Shown in pieces: positions 1 through 11,300 of a DNA stretch of 64,000 nt. Position 1 is the stretch's first letter; each line of letters opens with the position of its first letter. The notes below the pieces were generated by a model. That model worked only from the letters and a program-made list of their open reading frames with translations, ran no database searches and was not told the DNA's origin. Position numbers and translations under genes: made by a program. Origin of the DNA: Spongilla lacustris (Eukaryota; Porifera; Demospongiae; Spongillida; Spongillidae); NCBI GenBank assembly GCA_949361645.1, contig OX442432.1, positions 7,658,118 through 7,722,117 of the forward strand. Direction: 5' to 3'.

Positions 1-515
1 ACTGATGTTTCAAAACATGTTTTGTACGGTAGTTTTATCGCAATGAGCTCATACCGTAGCTAAATCGATAGAATGCCCATCATACGATTTAACCTGATAT
101 TCCTGCAAGCTATCAAAAGCGCATGGGAAAACGTCGATCTGAACACTTAAGGCCCTACAATGGCGCCTTTTTGTGAACAACGGCACAACGGTTAGTCCGA
201 TGTTAGATGCGTAAGACTGAATACTTGCGTACGTAGGTCCTTTAGTAACAAACCCTATTTCGTTGGGATCCATTCAATGTGCGTGGAGAAACCCGACGAA
301 CAAATTGTTTTGGAGAGGAGTCACTAAATAATTAATTAACGAGCCTTAAAAGTCATGTGACCCATTCCTTTTTCAAGCTTATATTGCCATGTAGTATAGG
401 CTCAGATTTGTGCAATTAGATTTTAATAAAGATGTAAGGCTACTGAGATACTCCATTCGAAAGTAAAAGTTTATGAGAAAAAATTATTTGTCCAACTACC
501 ATGTTCTCCACTGTA
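1..515 (+). mobile_element. Tc1/mariner-like long-palindrome element, right arm (cut by window start)
   Basis: Matches 29764-30278 nearly base for base and ends with CCATGTTCTCCACTG then TA, after which satellite begins. The missing left arm would lie before position 1. A 74-codon open frame here (49-273, minus) is not conserved in the opposite arm of complete copies, so I do not call it a gene. Confidence 0.8.
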
Positions 516-1398
516 AGCCGATACTGGCATCGACGAATTGATTTTTAATGCTGATAGAAAATGCATCAGTACTATATTCTATCCATTCAAGTAGCTCGTT
601 CTGGTTTACATTCCGGATTTACACCTGGATGGTTAGATAGTCAACTTTTCCCATTGAGAATGTATGGGAGGGAATGTACTTTTTAATTGCGTTCGGAAGC
701 CATACCTATTATGACATGCACAAATCGATTCGTAATTCTGATAGAGAATGCATCAGTACTATTTTTCAACCATACAAGTAACTAGTTCTGTTATACATCT
801 GTGATTTACAACGTGATGGTGATATAGTCAACTTTTGCCATTAAGAGTATATGGGAGGGAGTATACTTTTCATTTCCGCGCTAAAACTAAGCCAATATTG
901 GCATCTAGGATGCATCAGTACTTCATTTTATACCTACAAGTAGCTTGTTCTGTTTTACATTCGTGATTTACACCTGGATGGTCAGATATTAAACTTTTCC
1001 TATTGAGAATGTATGGGAGGGAATGTACTTTTCATTTCCGTGCTGAAGCTAAAGCGATGTTGGCATCTACCAATCGATTCGTTATGCAGATATGGAATGT
1101 ATGAGTAGTATCTTTCAACCATACTAGTGGCTTGTTCTGCTTTACATCCGTGACTTACAACTTGATGTTCGGATAGTCAACTTTTCCCATTGAGAATGAA
1201 TGGGAGGGAATGTACTTTTAAATTGCGTATGGATGCCATACGTATTTTGACGTGTTCGAATCGATTCGTAATTCTGATAGAGAATGCATCAGTACTAACT
1301 TTGAACCATACAAGTGGCTTGTTCTGTTTTGCATTCGTGATTTACATCTTCATGGTGAAACAGTCAACTTTTCTCATTGAGAATGAATTGGAGGGAAT
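516..1398 (+). repeat. 187-bp satellite, forward block
   Basis: Between four and five monomers alternate between type A (TTCCGTGCTGAAGCTAAACC) and type B (ATTGCGTACGGAAGCC). Relative to 30661-30720 one monomer lacks about 25 bases near 910. The block runs from the Tc1/mariner-like end to element B. Confidence 0.92.
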
Positions 1399-1620
1399 CA
1401 GGACCCACGGTAGTGGGTCCTATGTACGATTGGCTTCGTGGGCGTGGTTTTCGATCGAGCGTTTTAAAGTGGTAACGAAGCGTTTCCTATACTCGCCAGC
1501 TCACATATAATTCATCACAAACATGATAGACATGCACACATAACGTGAGCTTCGCTAAACAGTGCCGTTTACGTGGAGTGACAAGTCGGTACCAAAATTC
1601 CGCCATTTAATTTTTGTTCA

Positions 1621-1655
1621 TCTCCTCCTCCTCCTCCTCCTCTTCTACCTCCGTA
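1621..1655 (+). repeat. TCC-rich microsatellite in element B
   Basis: (TCC)n interrupted by TCT and TAC. The same tract differs in length and interruptions at 31408-31442, about 60300-60335 and about 8047-8082, as expected of a slipping microsatellite. Confidence 0.8.
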
Positions 1656-2152
1656 GTCTTCCGTTCGTCACGTACAACTCGCGACAGGAACGTCGTAAGA
1701 AGACGAGATTAGCTTTAAAAAGTAGCATTTTATTTCCAAACGCGCCCTTTCATACAAATAAGACCTACAGTTGTTAGCTGGTGATGAAATGCCGTGAAAT
1801 GACCAAAGCAGGTGCAATTCATTATCGGTGAAAATTCTCGGTTGCCTAGCAGTGTCGTCACACACGCGTCTTAATTTACTGTTGCCAGGCTACGTGTATA
1901 CGCAGCTGCAGATACGTTTACAACAGGCGGTTCTAATTCAGGAAAGGTGACCAAGCCAAAGAAAACGGCTCGTTAACAAGAAGAACTCTGAGTTTAAGAT
2001 ATAGGTAGGCCTATCAATAAAATTAAAATGAGGCCTATATACTCACCCGATACTGAAACGAGGAATCTAAGCATCCTATGCATTGCAAGTATGCACTAAG
2101 CTATATATTATATTGAGTGAACACTCCTTGCAGAGAAAAAAAAATTAGGGGA

Positions 2153-2440
2153 ACAAGTAAATCAAAAACTTCTCTATGGAGAAAGTGATTGGTGGGATGT
2201 AGGATTGGTGGTGCAAAAAGCAGGGAAACAAGGTACAGTATGTTAAAGTGAGGTTTGGTAGGATCCTACAACTATAACAGTCCTAAATTTGCAAATAGGC
2301 TTCTTCATTTGCAAATTCAGGACTGTGGATCCTACCAAACCTCACTTTAACATACTGTACCTTGTTTCCTTGCTTTTTGCACCAGCAATCCTACATCCCA
2401 CCAATCATTTTCTCGATGGAGAAGATTTTGATTTACATGT
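2153..2440. repeat. 288-bp palindrome at one end of element B
   Basis: The outer ends are ACAAGTAAATCAAAA and TTTTGATTTAC(A/T)TGT. The arms pair through AGGTACAGTATG and GGTTTGGTAGGATCC to an ATTTGCAAAT stem around the loop AGGCTTCTTC (2297-2306); one arm carries about 10 extra bases. Equivalent palindromes lie at 31941-32228, 59515-59802 and 7258-7545, and a truncated one at 40806-40989. It may be a small nested inverted-repeat element. Confidence 0.8.
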
Positions 2441-2520
2441 GTACATTTGATTTTTGTGCTGAAGCTAAACCGAAATTGGCATCTATGAATCGATTCGTAA
2501 TTCTCATAGACAAAGCATCA
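2441..2520 (+). repeat. Satellite remnant, forward (continuation after element B)
   Basis: The rest of the monomer interrupted at 1398: GTACATTTGATTTTTGTGC through GACAAAGCATCA, cut short where the orientation flips. Confidence 0.85.
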
Positions 2521-2540
2521 GCATTCCCTCCCATTCATTC
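2501..2540. other. Inversion junction type J2
   Basis: A forward monomer is cut after GACAAAGCATCAGC and a reverse monomer starts ATTCCCTCCC. Copies at 7161-7200, 32289-32328, 40711-40745 and 59415-59454 have the identical breakpoint (GGGAATGCTGATGCTTTGTC in the other orientation). Confidence 0.85.
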
Positions 2541-5500
2541 TGAATGGGAATATTTGACTGTTTCACCATGAAGATGTAAATCACGAATGTAAAACAGAAC
2601 AAGCCACTTGCATGGTTCAAAGTTAGTACTGATGCATTCTCTCTTAGAATTACGTTTCGATTCGTACATGTCATAATAGGTATACGTGTCTTCCGTTCGC
2701 AATTAAAAAATACATTCCCTCCCATACATTCATAATGGGAAAAGTTGACTATCTAACCATCACGGTGTAAATCACCGATTTAAAACAGAACAAGCCACTA
2801 TTATGGTTGAAAGATACAACTCATACATTCTCTATCTGCATTACGAATAGATTGGTAGATGCCAACATCGGTTTAGCTTCAGCACGGAAATGAAAAGTAC
2901 ATTCCCTCCCAAACATTCTCAATGGCTATCTGACAATCAAGTTGTAAGTCACGGATGTAAAAGAGAACAATACACTTGAATGGTTCAAAGCTAGTACTGA
3001 TGCATTCTCTATCAGAATTACGAATCGATTCGTACATGTCATAGTAGGTATGGCTTCCGTACGCAATTTAAAAGTACATTCCCTCCCATACAGTCGTAAT
3101 GGGAAAAGTTGACAATCTGACCATCCAGGTGTAAACCACGAATGTCAAACAGAACAAGCATCTTGTATGGTTGAAAGATAGTACTGATGCATTGTATATG
3201 AGAATTACGAATCGATTCATCGATGCCAATATCGGTTTAGCTTCAGCACAAAAATCGATTCATAGATGCCAATATCGGTTTAGCATCAGCACAAAAACCA
3301 AAAGCACATTCCCTCCAATTCATTCTCAATGAGAAAAGTTGACTGTAGCACCATGAAGACGTAAATCACGAATGTAAAACAGAACAAGCCACTTGTATGG
3401 TTGAAAGATACTACTGATGCATTCTTTATCAGAATTACGAATCGATTTATGCATGTCATAATAGGTATGTCTACCGTACGCAATTTAAAATTACATTCCC
3501 ACCCATACATTCTTAATGGGAAAGGTTGACTATGCGACCATCCAGGTGTAAATAACGGAAGTAGAACAGAACAAGCATCTTTTATGGTTTAAATATATCA
3601 GTGATGCATTCTCTATCAGCATTATGAATCGATTCCTAGATGCCAACATCGGATTAGCTTCAGCACGGAAATGAAAAGTACATTCCCTCCCATACATTAT
3701 CAATGGCTATCTGACCATCAAGTTGTAAGTCACGGATGTAAAAGAAAACAATACACTTGAATGGTTCAAAGCTAGTACTGATGCATTCTCGATCAGAATT
3801 ACGAATCGATTCGTATTTGTCATAGTAGGTATGGCTTCCGTACGCAATTCCATTCCTTCCCATACATTCGTAATGGGAAAAGGTGACAATCTGACCATCC
3901 AGGTGTAAACCACGAATGTTAAACAGAACAAACATCTTGTATGGTTGAAAGATAGTACTGATGCATTGTCTATGAGAATTACGAATCGATTCATAGATGC
4001 CAATATAGGTTTAGCTTCAGCACAAAAATCAAAAGTACATTCCCTCCAATTCATTCTCAATGAGAAAAGTTGACTGTTTCACCATGAAGATGTAAATCAC
4101 GAATGTAAAACAGAACAAGCCACTTGTGTGGCTCAAAGTTAGTACTGATGCATTCTCTATCAGAATTCCGAATCGATTCGTACGCGTCACAATAGGTATG
4201 GCATCCATACGCAATTTAAAAGTACATTCCCTCCCATACATTCTCAATGGGAAAAGTTGACTATCCGAACATTAAGTTGTAAGTCACGGATGTAAAGCAG
4301 AACAAGCCACTTGTATGGTTGAAAGATACTACTCATACATTCTATATCTGCACAACCAATCGATTGGTATATGCCAACATCGCTATTGCTTCAGCACGTA
4401 AATGAAAAGTACATTCCTTCCCATACATTCTCAATAGGAAAAGTTTAATATCTGACCATCCAGGTGTAAATCACGAATGTAAAACAGAACAAGCTACTTG
4501 TATGGATAAAATATAGTAGTGATGCATTCTCTATCAGCATTACGAATCAATTCCTAGATGCCAATATTGGCTTAGTTTTAGCACCGAAATGAAAAGAATA
4601 TTCCCTCCCACATATTCTTAATGGCAAAAGTTCACTATATCACCATCACGTAGTAAATCACAGATGCATAACAGAACTAGTCGCTTGTATGGTTGAAAGA
4701 TAGTACTGATGCATTCTTTATCAGAATTACGAATCGAATTGTGCATGTCATAATAGGTATGGCTTCCGTATGCATTTTAAAATTACATTCCCACCCATAC
4801 ATTCTCAATGGGAAAAGTTGACTATCAGACCATCAAGGTGCAAATTACCAATTTAAATCAGAGCAAGCCACTTGTATGGTTCAAAGATACTACTCATACA
4901 TTCTCTATGTGCAATACGAATCAATTCGTAGATACCAACATCGGTTTGTCTTCAGCACGGAAATGAAAAGTACATTCCCTCCCATACATTCTCTATGGGA
5001 AAAGTTGTCTATCTGACCGTCCAGGTGTAAATCACGAATGTAAATCAGAACAAGCTACTTATATGGTTCAATGATGGTACTAATGCATTCTCTATCAGCA
5101 TTACGAATCAATTCGTAGATGCCAACATCGGTTTAGCTTCAGCACGGAAATGCATGAAAAGTACATTCCCTCCCATTCATTCTCAATGGTAAAAGTTGAC
5201 TATCTGACTATCCAGGTGTAAATCACGAATGTAAAAAAGAACAAGCTATTTTTATGGATAAAATATAGTACTGATGCATTTTCTATCAGCATTACGAATT
5301 AATTCGTAGATGCCAACATCGATTTAGCTTCAGCACGGAAATGAAAAGTACATTCCGTCCCATTCACTCTCAATGGGAAAAGTTGACTATCTGATCGTCC
5401 AGGTGTAAATCATGAATGTAATAAAGAACAAGCAACTTGCATGGATCCATTTTAGTACTAATGCATTTTCTATCAGTTTTACGAAACAATTCGTCAATGC

Positions 5501-6061
5501 CAACATCGGTTTAGCTTCAGCACGGAAATGAAAAGTACATTCCCTCCCATACATTCTCAATGGAAAAAGTTGACTGTTTCACCATCAAGATGATGTAAAA
5601 AAGAACATGCTACTTGTATGGATAAAATATAGCACTGATACATTCTTTATCAGCATTACGAATCAATTCGTAGATGCCAACATCGGTTTAGCTTCAGCAC
5701 GGAAATGAAAAGTACATTCCGTCCCATACATTGTCAGTGGTAAAAGTTGACTATCTGATCATCCAGGTGTAAGTCACGAATGTATAAAAGAACAAGCTAC
5801 TTCTACGGATAAGATATAGTACTGAGTCATTCTCTATCAGCATTACAATTCAATTCGTAGATGCGAACATCGGTTTAGCTTCAGCACGGAAATCAAAAGT
5901 ACGTTCCCTCCCATACATTCTCAACGGGTAAAGTTGACTATCTGACCATCAAGGTGTAAATCATCGATGTTAAACAGAACAAGCCACGTGTATTGTTCAA
6001 AGTTAGTGCTTTAAATTTAAAAGTACATTCCCTCCCATTGATTCTTAATGGGAAAAGTTGA
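2521..6061 (-). repeat. 187-bp satellite, reverse block
   Basis: About 19 monomers. Types A and B alternate up to about 4.9 kb, then mostly type A. A monomer near 3212-3300 carries an internal repeat of about 45 bp (GATGCCAATATCGGTTTAGC twice). 2521-5565 is directly repeated at 32309-35755 with one replaced segment. Confidence 0.93.
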
Positions 6062-6090
6062 CTGTTTATCCATTAAGAATGTATGGGAGG
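6036..6090. other. Inversion junction type J1
   Basis: Reverse and forward monomers meet as ATTCTTAATGGGAAAAGTTG then ACTGTTTATCCATTAAGAAT. The flanking 12-mers form a short-spaced palindrome. Confidence 0.85.
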
Positions 6091-7176
6091 GAATGAACTT
6101 TTAAATTGCGTACGGAAGCCATACCTATAATGACGTGTACGAATCGATTAGTAACTCTGATAGAGAATACATCAGTACTAACTTTGAACAATATATGTGG
6201 CTTGTTCTGTTTTACATCGACGATTTATAGTCAACTATTCCCATTGTGAATGCATGGGAGGGAATGTACTTTTCATTTCCGTACTGGAGCTAAGCCAATA
6301 CTGGTATCGACGAATTGATTCGTAATGCTGATAGAAAATGCATCAGCACTATATTTGATCCATACAAGTAGCTTGTTCTTTTTTACATTCGTGATTTACA
6401 CCTGGATGGTCAGATAGTCAACTTTTCCCATTGAGAATGTATGGGAGGGATTGTACTTTACATTTCCGAGCTGAAGCTAAACCGATGTTGGCATCTACGT
6501 ATTGATTCGTAATGCTGATAGAGAGTGCAACAGTCCTATATTTTATCCATACAAGTAGCTTGTTCTGGTTTACATTCGTGATTTACACCTGGATGGTCAG
6601 ATTGTCAACTTTTCCCATTACGACTGTATGGGAGGGAATGTACTTTTAAATTGCGTACGGAAGCCATACCTACTATGACATGTACGAATCGATTTGTAAT
6701 TCTGATAGAGAATGCATCAGTACTAGCTTTGAACCATTCAAGTGTATTGTTCTCTTTTACATCCGTGACTTACAACTTGATTGTCAGATAGCCATTGAGA
6801 ATGTTTGGGAGGGAATGTACTTTTCATTTCCGTGCTGAAGCTAAACCGATGTTGGCATCTACGAATCTATTCGTAATGCAGATAGAGAATGTATGAGTAG
6901 TATCTTTCAACCATAATAGTGGCTTGTTCTGTTTTAAATCGGTGATTTACACCGTGATGGTTAGATGATTGTATGGGAGGGAATGTACTTTTTAATTGCG
7001 AACGGAAGACACGTATACCTATTATGACATGTACGAATCGAATCGTAATTCTGAGAGAGAATGCATCAGTACTAACTTTGAACCATGCAAGTTGCTTGTT
7101 CTGTTTTACATTCGTGATTTACATCTTCATGGTGAAACAGTCAAATATTCCCATTCAGAATGAATGGGAGGGAATG
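6062..7176 (+). repeat. 187-bp satellite, forward block
   Basis: Six monomers. From about 6570 onward it is the inverted counterpart of 2522-3130. Confidence 0.92.
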
Positions 7177-7200
7177 CTGATGCTTTGTCTATGAGAATTA
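7161..7200. other. Inversion junction type J2
   Basis: GGGAATGCTGATGCTTTGTC, inverse of 2501-2540, 80 bp from the palindromic end of element B copy 4. Confidence 0.85.
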
Positions 7201-7257
7201 CGAATCGATTCATAGATGCCAATTTCGGTTTAGCTTCAGCACAAAAATCAAATGTAC
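7177..7257 (-). repeat. Satellite remnant, reverse
   Basis: Short partial monomer between the orientation flip and element B copy 4; counterpart of 2441-2520. Confidence 0.85.
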
Positions 7258-8304
7258 ACAAGTAAATCAAAAACTTCTCTATAGAGAAAATGATTGGTGG
7301 GATGTAGGATTGCTGGTGCAAAAAGCACGGAAACAAGGTACAGTATGAGGTTTGGTAGGATCCTACAACTCACAGTCCTGAATTTGCAAATGAAGAAGCC
7401 TATTTGCAAATTTAGGACTGTTATAGTTGTAGGATCGTACCAAATTTCACTTTAACATACTGTACCTTGTTTCCCTGCTTTTTGCACCACCAATCCTACA
7501 TCCCACCAATCACTTTCTCCATAGAGAAGTTTTTGATTTACTTGTTCCCCTAATTTTTTTTTCTCTGCAAGGAGTGTTCACTCAATATAATATATAGCTT
7601 CGTGCATACTAGCAATGCATAGGATGCTTAGATTCCTCGTTTCAGTATCGGGTGAGTATATAGGCCTCATTTTAATTTTATTGATAGGCCTACCTATATC
7701 TTAAACTCAGAGTTCTTCTTGTTAACGAGCCGTTTTCTTTGGCTTGGTCACCTTTCCTGAATTAGAACCGCCTGTTGTAAACGTATCTGCAGCTGCGTAT
7801 ACACGTAGCCTGGCAACAGTAAATTAAGACGCGTGTGTGACGACACTGCTAGGCAACCGAGAATTTTCACCGATAATGAATTGCACCTGCTTTGGTCATT
7901 TCACGGCATTTCATCACCAGCTAACAACTGTAGGTCTTATTTGTATGAAAGGGCGCGTTTGGAAATAAAATGATACTTTTAAAAGATAATCTCGTCTTCT
8001 TACGACGTTCCTGTCGCGAGTTGTACGTGACGAACGGAAGACTACGGACTAGGAGGAGGAGGAGGAATAGGAGGAGGAGGAGATGAACAAAAATTAAATG
8101 GCGGAATTTTGGTACCGACTTGTCACTCCACGTAAACGGCACTGTTTCGCGAAGCTCACGTTATATGAGCATGTCTATCATGATTGTGATGGATTATATG
8201 CGAGCTGGCGAGTGTAGGAAACGCTTCGTTACCACTTTAAAACGCTCGATCAAAACCACGCCCACGAAGCCAATCCTACATAGGACCCACTACCGTGGGT
8301 CCTG
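7258..8304 (-). mobile_element. Element B, copy 4 (inverted)
   Basis: Reverse complement of copy 1 within the 0.6-9.1 kb inverted repeat. It differs by a few bases: a changed GGA/TCC tract (about 8047-8082), a shortened palindrome arm, and ATCATGATTGTGATGG instead of ATCATGTTTGTGATGG. It is the most diverged complete copy. Confidence 0.72.
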
Positions 8305-11300
8305 ATTCCCTCCAATTCATTCTCAATGAGAAAAGTTGACTGTTTCACCATGAAGATGTAAATCACAAATGCAAAACAGAACAAGCCACTTGTATGGTTC
8401 AAAGTTAGTACTGATGCATTCTCGATCAGAATTACGAATCGATTCGAACACGTCAAAATAGGTATGGCATCCATACGCAATTTAAAAGTACATTCCCTCC
8501 CATTCATTCTCAATGGGAAAAGTTGACTATCCGAACATCAAGTTGTAAGTCACGGATGTAAAGCAGAACAAGCCACTAGAATGGTTGAAAGATACTACTC
8601 ATACATTCCATATCTGCATAACGAATCGATTGGTAGATGCCAACATCGCTTTAGCTTCAGCACGGAAATGAAAAGTACATTCCCTCCCATACATTCTCAA
8701 TAGGAAAAGTTTAATATCTGACCATCCAGGTGTAAATCACGAATGTAAAACAGAACAGGCTAATTGTAGGGATAAAATGAAGTACTGATGCATTCTCTAT
8801 CAGCATTACGAATCAATTCCAAGATGCCAATATTGGCTTAGTTTTAGCACGGAAATGAAAAGTATACTCCCTCTCAAATACTCTTAATGGCAAAAGTTGA
8901 CTATATCACCATCACGTTGTAAATCACAGATGTATAACAGAACTAGTTACTTGTATGGTTGAAAGATAGTACTGATGCATTCTCTATCAGAATTACGAAT
9001 CGATTTGTGCATGTCATAATAGGTATGGCTTCTGAACGCATTTAAAAAGTACATTCCCTCCCATACATTCTCAATGGGAAAAGTTGACTATCTAACCATC
9101 CAGGTGTAAATCAGGAATGTAAACCAGAACAAGCTACTTGTGTGGATAAAATATAGGACTGTTGCATTCTCTATCAGCATTACGAATAAATTCTAAGATG
9201 TCAACATCGGATTAGCTTCAGCACCGAAATGAAAAGTACATTCCCTCCCATACAATCTTAACGGGAAAAGTTGACTATCAGACCGTCCAGGTGTAAATCA
9301 CGAATGTAATAAAGAACAAGCTACTTGCATGGATCCAACATAGTACTAATGCATTTTATATTAGCATTACGAATCAATTCATAGATGCCACCATCGCTTC
9401 AGCTTCAGCATGGAAATGAAAAGTACATTCCCTCCCATACATTTACGATGGGAAAAGTTGACTATCTGACCATAAACGTTTAAATCACCGATGTAAAACA
9501 GAACAAGCCACTTGTATGGTTGAAAGATACAACTCACACATTCTCTATCAGCATTACGAAATAATTTGTAGATGCCAAAATCGGTTTAGCTTCAGCACGG
9601 AAATGAAAAGTACATTCCCTCCCATATAAACCCTATGGGAAAAGTTGACTATCTCAACATCCAGGTGTAAATCACGAATGTAAAAAAGAACAAGCTACTT
9701 GCATGGATCCAATATAGTACTAATGCATTTTTTATCAGCATTACGAATCAATTCGTCGATGCCAGTATCGGCTTAGCTCCAGTACGGAAATGAAAAGTAC
9801 ATTCTCTCCCATGCATTCACAATGGGAAAAGTTGACTATATGACCATGAAGTTGTAAATCATGTAAAACAGAATAAGCTACTTCTATGGTTGAAAGATAC
9901 AACTCACACATTCTCTATCAGATTTACGAACTAATTTGTAAACGCCAACATCGGTTTAGCTTCAGCACTAAAATGAAAAGTACATTCCCTCCCATACACT
10001 CTCAATGGGAAAAGTTGACTATCTGACCATCAAGGTGTAAATCACGAATGTAAACGAGAACAAGCTACTTGTATGGATAAAATAAAGGACTGTTGCACTC
10101 TCTTACAGCATTACGAATCAATACGTACGGAAATGAAAAGTACATTACTTCCCATACATTCTCAATTGTAAAAGATGACTATCTGACCATCCAGGTGTAA
10201 ATCAAGAATGTAAATCAGAACAAGCTACTTACATGGTTCCATGATAGTACTAATGCATTCTCTATCAGCATTACGAATGAATTCGTAGATGCCAACATTG
10301 GCTTAGCTTCAGCACGGAAATGAAAAGCACATTCCCTACCATACATTCTCAATATAAAAGATGACCATCTAACCATCCAGGTGTAAATCATGAATGTAAA
10401 ACAGATCAAGCTACTTGTAAGTTCAAATATAGTACTGATGCACTCTCTATAAGAATTTCGAATCGATTTGTGCATGTCATAATAGGTATGGCTTCCATAC
10501 ACAATTTAAAAGTACATTCCCTCCCATTCATTCTCAATGGGAAAAGTTGACTGTTTCACAATGAAGATGTAAATCACGAAGTTAAAACAAAACAAGCCAC
10601 TTGTATCGTTCAAAGTTAGTACTGATGCATTCTCAATCGGAATTACGAATCGATTTGCGCATGTCATAATAGGTATGGCTTCCGTACGCAATTAAAGAGT
10701 ACATTCCCTCCCATACATTCTCAATGGTAAAAGTTGACTATCTGACCATCCAGGTGTAAATCAGGAATGTAAACCAGAACAAGCTACTTGTGTGGATAAA
10801 ATATAGGACTGTTGCATTCTCTATCAGCATTACGAATCAATTCGTCGATGCCAACATCGCTTTAGCTTCAGCACGGAAATGAAAAGTACATTCCCTCCCA
10901 TACATTTACGATGGGAAAAGTTGACTACATGACCATGAAGTTGTAAATCACGGTCGTAAAACAGAACAAGCCACTTGTATGGTTGAAAGATACAACTCAC
11001 ACATTCTCTATCCGCAATACGAATTGATTCGTAAATGCCAATATCGGTTTAGCTTCAGCACGGAAATGAAAAGTACATTCCCTCCCATACATTCTCAATG
11101 GTAAAATTTGACTATCTGACCATCCAGGTGTAAATCACGAATGTAAAAAAGAACAAGCTACTTGTATGGATGGAATATAGTTCTGATGCATTTTCTATCA
11201 GCATTACGAATCAATTCGTCGATGCCAGTATCGGCTTAGCTCCAGTACGGAAATGAAAAGTACATTCCCTCCCATGCATTCACAATGGTAAAAGTTGACT

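Larger units (their letters stand above)
1399..2440 (+). mobile_element. Element B, copy 1: non-coding insertion with a hairpin end and a palindromic end
   Basis: This is unique, non-satellite sequence interrupting a monomer between GGAGGGAAT and GTACATTTGAT. The left end is the hairpin AGGACCCACGGTAGTGGGTCCT (positions 1400-1421; the stem is AGGACCCAC). A TCC-rich tract lies at 1621-1655 and an A-run near 2137-2145. The right 288 bp are a palindrome. No frame longer than about 110 codons and no recognised protein. Read on the minus strand the hairpin end finishes CTGA before T, which would satisfy a Helitron 3' end, but the other end lacks a TC start, so the class is open. Confidence 0.7.
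600..3130 (+). repeat. Inverted repeat, left arm (2.5 kb)
   Basis: Pairs with 6570-9100 (sum about 9700), carrying element B copies 1 and 4 in opposite orientation around a 3.4-kb satellite spacer. Confidence 0.85.
6570..9100 (-). repeat. Inverted repeat, right arm (2.5 kb)
   Basis: Reverse complement of 600-3130 with moderate divergence and small indels; ends judged by eye. Confidence 0.85.

Noticed and set aside
49..273. 74-codon frame in an arm of the Tc1/mariner-like element (also 29812-30036 and 61707-61931)
   Set aside because: The opposite arm of the same element lacks the start codon and carries indels, and no family is recognised. It is an arm sequence repeated by duplication.
1562..1777. 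71-73 codon frame with a leucine run, present in all four complete element B copies
   Set aside because: The leucines come from the TCC microsatellite, and the copies are alike because the whole element was duplicated, not because of coding selection.
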